A DNA stretch of 64,000 bases, taken from Salinimicrobium gaetbulicola (GTDB taxonomy: Bacteria; Bacteroidota; Bacteroidia; Flavobacteriales; Flavobacteriaceae). The translations under genes were made by a program, and so were the position numbers. The stretch lies in contig NZ_JBHTJP010000035.1 in the NCBI RefSeq assembly GCF_042676025.1, positions 310,001 through 374,000 on the forward strand. The letters are read 5' to 3'. This document shows, in pieces, positions 59,501-64,000 of the stretch. The first letter of the stretch is position 1; the number at the start of each line of letters is the position of its first letter. Below the pieces are notes generated by a model that was not told the DNA's origin, searched no databases, and saw only the letters and a program-made list of their open reading frames with translations.

Positions 59501-59686
59501 CGACCCGACAGGCTGAACTTTCAGAATAACACTGTGAGTATAATAGATTATAAAACGGGAGCAGAAGACCGGAAGCATGCCGAACAGATAAACTCATATG
59601 CCCTGGTTCTGGAAGAAATGGGATATGAGATTGATAAAAAAGTATTGATTTATCTAAATGAACGTCCCGCAATAAAGAATGTTTAA
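56543..59686 (+). CDS. UvrD/AddA-like helicase-nuclease
   Basis: A 1047-residue superfamily 1 helicase of the AddA/RecB type for double-strand break processing. Walker A is SAGSGKT (residues 13-19), with ITFTNKAVAEMK (Ia), FIDEFQDTSELQWE (II), GDAKQSIYRWRGG (III), NYRS (IV) and MTIHKAKGLEFPVVIFPF (V). The C-terminal PD-(D/E)XK nuclease has SIIDYKTGAEDRKHAEQ (about 1000). The start is TTG at 56543 (MKKSNSFTIYNASAG); no in-frame ATG precedes the Walker A. Its likely AddB-type partner begins at 62708, separated by kbl and an OmpA gene. Confidence 0.92.
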   Translation: MKKSNSFTIYNASAGSGKTFTLVKEYLILLLTAQNKDSYKHILAITFTNKAVAEMKSRIIESLHLLSEENQTSKAISLLKILVDETGLSAEEIRVKSKAILKSIINNYAAFEVSTIDGFTHRVLRTFAKDLDLPLNFEVELNTEEVLTEAVDRLINKAGEDEKLTKVLVSFVLGKTDEDKSWDISRDLLSIAGLLTKETSRPFLELLKNKSLEDFQQLANVLKTEKKANEESCVALAESFFELIQSRGIEDTDFTRASCPKFFRKTADKDFSQKLDNQWQLNIETQNLYAKSLDAGKKDILDELQPQIANMFHEVENNILRLQFLQAIEKNLVPLSLLSAIQNEVEEIKKENSVVLISDFNATIGKAVKDQPAPFIYERLGERYRHYFIDEFQDTSELQWENLIPLVDHTLSGGNLSEETGSLTLVGDAKQSIYRWRGGKAEQFMELCSQKNPFNIEEKQLVVLPKNYRSAQHIVNFNNSFFNFSASVFESSEHRDLFENCDQEPVSDLEGYVNISFIEADKVEEEMEAYPQRVLEIVKDLDSQDIPKSSICILTRKRKESVAVANFLSENGISVISAESLLLSRSPEVLFINSVLACGLDTSDQDLKFGILDFLLKGKVEVDHDYLFIKDRLNLEGQAFFDSLKPFGIDFNIDRLNALSVYEGAEYIIRSFGLIKDSNAYLQFYLDFVYETSHSKGYGIFDFLELWDRKKDSLSIIVPEGEDAVQIMTIHKAKGLEFPVVIFPFANSPIKDTARESFWMNLPESLQSQINVAYLQASEKMKNWEGEAPSLYEELCFNSQLDALNVLYVALTRPVQRLYVISKLEIDKKGNENLNKFSGLFISYLKHLGKWDGSTEYEIGNGQEPLEIESATGNSLEQETFFSSPTEANGISIITRSGMLWDSKQEAAIEKGKLVHELFARINSEKDVQQVLLEAREEGLFKDQEEEEIEKVILEVVRHPELHHYFTEGVKNYNERDMISGSGEILRPDRLNFQNNTVSIIDYKTGAEDRKHAEQINSYALVLEEMGYEIDKKVLIYLNERPAIKNV

Positions 59687-59718
59687 AAGAAATGTAATTT
59701 TGTAAAAAATCAACAAAT

Positions 59719-60912
59719 ATGTACGGAGCTATAAAAGATCACCTGAATAAGGAAATAGAACAAATAAAGGAAGATGGCCTTTTTAAAAAGGAACGAATTA
59801 TTACTTCTCCTCAAGGGGCAGAGATCACTATTGAAGGAGGAAAGAAAGTAATCAACTTCTGCGCGAACAATTATCTTGGTTTGTCCTCGCATCCTGAAGT
59901 AATACAGGCTGCAAAGGATACTATGGATACCCATGGATTTGGGATGTCAAGTGTGCGTTTCATTTGCGGTACTCAGGATATTCATAAAAACCTGGAAAAG
60001 ACCATCGCCGATTTCTACGGAACCGAAGATACCATTCTATATGCGGCGGCTTTTGATGCTAATGGGGGAGTATTTGAACCTCTCTTGTCTAAAGAAGACG
60101 CGATCATTTCAGATTCTTTGAACCACGCGTCTATCATTGACGGGGTAAGGTTGTGTAAAGCGGCCAGATACCGTTATGAGAACAATAATATGGAGGATCT
60201 GGAAGCTCAATTGAAACAGGCAAACGAAGATGGTGCGCGTTTCAAGATCGTGGTTACTGACGGTGTTTTCTCAATGGATGGTCTGGTAGCGCCTTTAGAT
60301 AAGATCTGTGACCTTGCTGAAAAATATGACGCTTTGGTAATGATCGACGAATGTCATGCCACCGGATTCATTGGAGAGCAGGGAATTGGAACGCTGGAGG
60401 AGAAAAATGTTCTTGGAAGGATCGACATTATTACAGGTACCCTTGGAAAAGCCCTTGGTGGCGCCATGGGAGGTTATACTACCGGAAAGAAAGAGATTAT
60501 AGAATTATTACGTCAAAGATCTCGGCCTTATTTATTTTCAAATTCCCTTGCCCCGGCAATTGTGGGGGCTTCTATCAAGGTATTTGAAATGATCTCGAAA
60601 GATGATACGCTCAGAAATAAAGTAAAGGAAAACACCAAATACTTTAAGAAAGGTATGGAGGATGCGGGATTTGATATTATTGACGGAGATTCTGCGATTG
60701 TTCCTGTGATGTTATATGACGCTAAATTATCTCAGACCATGGCAGATAAACTTTTGGATGAAGGTATTTATGTCATAGGTTTCTTTTATCCGGTGGTTCC
60801 AAAAGGAAAAGCCCGTATAAGAGTTCAATTGTCTGCAGCTCACACCAGGGAGCATTTAGATAAAGCTATTGCCGCCTTTACCAAGGTAGGAAAAGAGCTG
60901 GAAGTTGTTTAA
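59719..60912 (+). CDS. kbl: Glycine C-acetyltransferase (2-amino-3-ketobutyrate CoA ligase)
   Basis: A 397-residue PLP enzyme that splits 2-amino-3-ketobutyrate with CoA into glycine and acetyl-CoA in threonine breakdown. The PLP lysine is in TGTLGKALGGAMGGY (about 246). Other family parts: CANNYLGLSSHPEV, DSLNHASIIDGVRLC, VMIDECHATGFIGE. No threonine dehydrogenase gene is adjacent. It is 32 bases after the helicase gene and ends at a terminator. Confidence 0.95.
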   Translation: MYGAIKDHLNKEIEQIKEDGLFKKERIITSPQGAEITIEGGKKVINFCANNYLGLSSHPEVIQAAKDTMDTHGFGMSSVRFICGTQDIHKNLEKTIADFYGTEDTILYAAAFDANGGVFEPLLSKEDAIISDSLNHASIIDGVRLCKAARYRYENNNMEDLEAQLKQANEDGARFKIVVTDGVFSMDGLVAPLDKICDLAEKYDALVMIDECHATGFIGEQGIGTLEEKNVLGRIDIITGTLGKALGGAMGGYTTGKKEIIELLRQRSRPYLFSNSLAPAIVGASIKVFEMISKDDTLRNKVKENTKYFKKGMEDAGFDIIDGDSAIVPVMLYDAKLSQTMADKLLDEGIYVIGFFYPVVPKGKARIRVQLSAAHTREHLDKAIAAFTKVGKELEVV

Positions 60913-60940
60913 AATCAGTATTATTTGTAGTTGAAATTGA

Positions 60941-60970
60941 AAAAAAAACCTCCTTTTTGGAGGTTTTTTT
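60941..60970 (+). terminator. Terminator after kbl
   Basis: AAAACCTCC-N5-GGAGGTTTT stem followed by T3 more; 28 bases after kbl. The rest of the 313-base gap to ompA is gene-free and AT-rich. Confidence 0.92.
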
Positions 60971-61161
60971 AGCTTATATCCGGGAGGTTCGTTTATGTGA
61001 GCGAATTCCTACTTCGACATATGGTTTTACTGGGCTTAGCAATTTCGAGATTCCTGAATTTTTAGCAAAATTTTAAATAAAAACCGCAGTTTTTTTTCAT
61101 ATATATCCCCTCATAACGCCAGTGTTTATAGACTTATTAAGAAAACTTTATTATATTGGCC

Positions 61162-61192
61162 TTTGTTAATAATATTTAACCGTATACTTTTG
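61162..61192 (+). promoter_or_regulatory. Strong Bacteroidetes-type promoter of the OmpA gene
   Basis: TTTG at 61162-61165, 19 bases, TACTTTTG at 61185-61192: both boxes match the consensus. The ATG is 34 bases downstream. Confidence 0.75.
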
Positions 61193-61226
61193 TTTTAACT
61201 AACTAATTAAAATTAAACTCTTCAAT

Positions 61227-62642
61227 ATGAAACATCTTAACAGATTTTTATTAGCTACATTATGCATTTTGAGCTTTAGCACCATGCAGGCTCAGGATGA
61301 AAACAACCCTTGGGCGATCTCCCTGGGAGTTAATGCGGTTGACCTGTATCCAACCGGAGAAGGTGACGGTGGTGACGCCATCAGTAGTACCTATTATAAC
61401 GAATTTTTCAACGCCACAGATCACTGGAACATTTTACCGGCTCTTTCAAGAATTTCTGTAGCCCGTTATATTGGAAGTGGTTTTAATTTTGAATTAGCTG
61501 GATCTTTAAATCAGATCGATAAGATTGGAGATGCTCCAGCAAATGATTTAAGTTATTATGGCCTTGATGGTACTTTTAACTACAGCTTCAGAAGCCTTAC
61601 CGGAGACGGATGGTTGGATCCTGTAGTTGGAGCAGGTGCTGGATATACTTGGGTTGATGACGAAGGTGGTGCAACTTTAAACGGTACAGCCGGATTCAAT
61701 ATCTGGTTCTCTGATAACCTTGCATTCAACGTACAACTTGGATACAAGCATTCTTTTGATCAAGACCAACTTCCTAAGCACTGGCAACATACTGCCGGTC
61801 TTAAATTTGCCTTCGGAGGTAAAGATACTGACGGTGACGGGATCTATGATAAAGATGACGAGTGTCCTGAAGTTCCTGGTCTAGCTGAATTCAACGGTTG
61901 TCCAGACTCTGACGGTGACGGAATCGAAGATCGTAACGATGAGTGTCCTAACGAAGCTGGTTTAGCTGAGTTCAACGGATGTCCTGATACTGACGGTGAC
62001 GGTGTTGCTGATCCTAAAGATGAATGTCCTACTGTAGCCGGTCTTAAAGAAATGAACGGTTGTCCTGATGCTGACGGTGACGGAGTAAAAGACAGCGATG
62101 ACGAATGTCCAAACGAGGCAGGTCCTGCTGAGAACAACGGATGTCCATGGCAAGATAAAGACGGTGACGGAGTACTTGACAAAGATGACGAGTGTCCTGA
62201 AGTAGCTGGAACTGCTGCTAACAACGGATGTCCTGAGCCTACTGTTGAAGTTATCGAGGAATTGAACGAGTATTCAAGAACTATCCTTTTTGATCTTAAC
62301 AAAGCAACTATCCGTAAGGAATCTGAAGAAACTCTTCAGTCTATCGCTGATATCATGAAAGAATACCCACAAACTATCTTCCACATTGAAGGACATACAG
62401 ATAGTACAGGTAGCGCTTCTTACAACGAAAAACTTTCAAGAGAAAGAGCTGCGTCTGTAAGACAGTGGTTGATTGGTGCTGGTATTCCAGAAAAGAGAAT
62501 GACTTCTGAAGGTTACGGTGAAACTCAACCTATTGCTTCTAACAACACTGCTAAAGGAAGACAAGAAAACAGAAGAGTTGAGATCTCTTTGGATAAGGAC
62601 AGAGAAATGAAAGAAACTGAGCAAGACACTACTGATATGTAG
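61227..62642 (+). CDS. OmpA-family outer membrane protein with thrombospondin type 3 repeats
   Basis: A 471-residue outer membrane protein. Signal peptide to about AQD (residue 23), an 8-stranded-barrel-like domain (about 25-195), five calcium-binding thrombospondin type 3 repeats (about 200-338, each with DGDG.DxDDECP), and a C-terminal OmpA domain (about 345-455) that binds peptidoglycan (IEGHTDSTGSASYNEKLS, RERAASVRQWL, ENRRVEI). It is preceded by a consensus promoter and followed by its own terminator, as expected for an abundant protein. Confidence 0.93.
   Translation: MKHLNRFLLATLCILSFSTMQAQDENNPWAISLGVNAVDLYPTGEGDGGDAISSTYYNEFFNATDHWNILPALSRISVARYIGSGFNFELAGSLNQIDKIGDAPANDLSYYGLDGTFNYSFRSLTGDGWLDPVVGAGAGYTWVDDEGGATLNGTAGFNIWFSDNLAFNVQLGYKHSFDQDQLPKHWQHTAGLKFAFGGKDTDGDGIYDKDDECPEVPGLAEFNGCPDSDGDGIEDRNDECPNEAGLAEFNGCPDTDGDGVADPKDECPTVAGLKEMNGCPDADGDGVKDSDDECPNEAGPAENNGCPWQDKDGDGVLDKDDECPEVAGTAANNGCPEPTVEVIEELNEYSRTILFDLNKATIRKESEETLQSIADIMKEYPQTIFHIEGHTDSTGSASYNEKLSRERAASVRQWLIGAGIPEKRMTSEGYGETQPIASNNTAKGRQENRRVEISLDKDREMKETEQDTTDM
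61824..62240 (+). repeat. Five tandem thrombospondin type 3 coding repeats
   Basis: About 80-90 bases per unit, sharing GACGGTGACGG and GATGA(C/G)TGTCC blocks. The units are similar enough at DNA level to allow slippage or recombination, so repeat number may vary among strains. Confidence 0.85.
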
Positions 62643-62664
62643 AAAAAGAAAAATAAATTCTTTC

Positions 62665-62696
62665 AAAAAACGCTCCGATTCGTCGGGGCGTTTTTT
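62665..62696 (+). terminator. Terminator of the OmpA gene
   Basis: AAAAAACGCTCCG and CGGGGCGTTTTTT pair (one G-T wobble) around 6 bases, 22 bases after the stop. Confidence 0.9.
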
Positions 62697-62707
62697 ATTT
62701 TTAGGGC

Positions 62708-64000
62708 ATGACATCATTTATCAATCAGGTTTTAACTGACATCCTTGCACGTCCAACGTCCATTTCGGATTATACTTTTATTCTACCCAGTAAAAGAGCG
62801 GGATCCTTCTTGATCCATGAACTGGGAAGATTGTCGAAATCACCCGCCTTTGCTCCGAAAATACTAAGCATTGAAGATTTCGCTGAAGAGATCGCCGGAT
62901 TAAAATCGGTTGATAATGTTACCGCCCTGTTCGAATTTTACAGTGCCTATAAAAAGTGTACTCCGGCAGAGCAAACAGAAAACTTTGATACTTTCGCTTC
63001 CTGGGCGCAGATCCTGTTATACGACTTCAATGAAATTGATCGATACCTTATAGATTATAAATCTTTTTTTGGGTACCTGGCAAACATTCAGGAAGTGAAC
63101 CACTGGTCCCTGAATGACGAGAAAACTCCGCTCATGGAGAATTATCTCACTTTCTGGAATAAACTTCCGGAATATTACGAACAACTTCAGGAGCAGTTAC
63201 AAAAGAAAGACTTGGCCTATCAAGGAATGGTCTACCGTAGAGCTTCAGAAAGGATCTCAGATTATATTCTGAAGAATGAAAGTCAGCATATTTTTATTGG
63301 TTTCAATGCCTTAAATAATGCCGAACAGGAGATCTTCCAGAGAATGCTCGAAGCAGAACAGGCTGAAGTGTTCTGGGACGCCGATGAATCCTTCTTTAAG
63401 GACGAACAACACGATGTTTCCCTGTTTCTTAGGAATTACCTCAAGACCTGGCCTTTTTACCGGGAAAAGCCTTTTAAAAAGGTTTCCGCAGAATTTCAAA
63501 AGGAGAAGAACATCAAAATGGTGGGAATCCCTAAAAATATTGGGCAGGCTAAATATGTGGGGGAATTACTTTCCAAGATGCCGCCCGAAGAGATTCAAAG
63601 AACCGCTGTGGTGCTGGGCGATGAAAGCCTGCTATTGCCGGTATTGAATTCCCTGCCTCCCAATATTGATGAGGTGAACGTGACCATGGGATTTGCTTTG
63701 AAAAATGCTCCGGTAACTTTCCTTTTTGAACACCTGTTAAAAATGCATTCCTCTCCTCAGGGAGATTGGTATTTCAAAGATATTACCGCCATTATAAATC
63801 ACCCGGTCATACAAAAGATCACCCGGCGTGCTTCCGGAAGTCTTTCTGAAAAGATCAAAAAAGACAATCTGATATATGTTTCTTCGGAAACTATTTTACA
63901 ACAGGCTTCAGAAAATACAAAACGACTCTATGAACTGTGTTTCGAAGACTGGGGTAATGATCCTCGCAAAGCCGTCGACCAATTGCAGGAACTTGTCTAT
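62708..64000 (+). CDS. AddB-like PD-(D/E)XK nuclease family protein, partial at right edge
   Basis: The frame from ATG 62708 stays open through the last base (431 codons, no stop), so the gene is cut by the window. The start MTSFINQVLTDILARPT, TFILPSKRAGSFLIHEL (about 22), PKILSIEDFAEEIAG (about 53), FDTFASWAQILLYDFNEIDRY (about 95) and HIFIGFNALNNAEQEIFQRM (about 195) match the inactive-helicase part of Bacteroidetes AddB-like proteins. The nuclease domain would lie beyond the edge. It likely partners with the AddA-like protein at 56543. Confidence 0.85.
   Translation, partial: MTSFINQVLTDILARPTSISDYTFILPSKRAGSFLIHELGRLSKSPAFAPKILSIEDFAEEIAGLKSVDNVTALFEFYSAYKKCTPAEQTENFDTFASWAQILLYDFNEIDRYLIDYKSFFGYLANIQEVNHWSLNDEKTPLMENYLTFWNKLPEYYEQLQEQLQKKDLAYQGMVYRRASERISDYILKNESQHIFIGFNALNNAEQEIFQRMLEAEQAEVFWDADESFFKDEQHDVSLFLRNYLKTWPFYREKPFKKVSAEFQKEKNIKMVGIPKNIGQAKYVGELLSKMPPEEIQRTAVVLGDESLLLPVLNSLPPNIDEVNVTMGFALKNAPVTFLFEHLLKMHSSPQGDWYFKDITAIINHPVIQKITRRASGSLSEKIKKDNLIYVSSETILQQASENTKRLYELCFEDWGNDPRKAVDQLQELVY

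Noticed and set aside
61824..62240. CRISPR or satellite repeat
   Set aside because: The repeats are in-frame protein-coding units of an OmpA protein.
61844..62302. 152-codon minus-strand frame with repeats
   Set aside because: It is the complement of the thrombospondin type 3 repeat DNA; the periodicity comes from the real gene.

Overview
The window looks like chromosomal DNA of a marine-type Flavobacteriaceae bacterium (Bacteroidetes), close in gene content to Gramella/Christiangramia; the genus is inferred from memory, not tested. The signs are SusC/SusD proteins, many lipoproteins with a Cys lipobox, Bacteroidetes-type promoters (TTG about 19 bases before TAnnTTTG), starts without Shine-Dalgarno sequences, a bifunctional NagB-LmbE protein and the yceD-rpmF-fabH-accB-accC order.

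Bases 1-19750 hold a peptidoglycan (murein) salvage locus. A SusC/SusD pair and a DUF4397-like lipoprotein are followed by a DigH/YngK-type glycan hydrolase, a sodium:solute symporter, an L-Ala-D/L-Glu epimerase (YkfB-like) and an NlpC/P60 lipoprotein (YkfC-like). Convergent to these is an operon for a ROK regulator, a NagB-LmbE fusion and an N-acetylmuramoyl-L-alanine amidase lipoprotein. Divergent from the regulator are a NagX-like acyltransferase and a GH3 (NagZ-type)/serine hydrolase fusion. Together they could take up murein fragments, cut glycan and peptide, epimerise Ala-Glu and feed amino sugars to glycolysis. A 23-bp AT-rich near-palindrome occurs both before susC and in the ROK/nagX gap (20 of 23 bases identical) and is a candidate shared operator.

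Bases 19750-26000 carry a TonB-dependent receptor-like barrel protein, dusB, an FtsX/LolE-type permease, rbfA and methylmalonyl-CoA epimerase. Two intergenic heptanucleotide tandem repeats lie here. Bases 26000-29650 look like an accessory insertion site: a CAT-anticodon tRNA, a second 24-bp copy of its 3' end 107 bases downstream (att-like scar), a Fic protein surrounded by TTATTCCA/TGGAATAA palindromes that overlap its promoter, a frameshifted pseudogene, and rlmF.

Bases 29650-37700 hold a hybrid histidine kinase, a double M16 protease lipoprotein, a GluR0-like ligand-gated potassium channel, two tandem microproteins consisting almost only of a signal peptide and a C-terminal sorting tail (PPPVGLxLPIxDYL plus membrane helix), and riboflavin synthase. 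Bases 37700-46200 contain pdxA, yceD-rpmF-fabH-accB-accC, an FAD oxidoreductase, mtgA, a GreA-C-like protein and an orphan ABC ATPase. Bases 46200-64000 are mostly housekeeping: prolyl oligopeptidase, asd, mscL, alr, tdk, rsmI, recJ, sodB, an AddA-like helicase-nuclease, kbl, an OmpA protein with thrombospondin type 3 repeats, and an AddB-like protein that runs off the right edge. No CRISPR array, rRNA or insertion sequence was seen.
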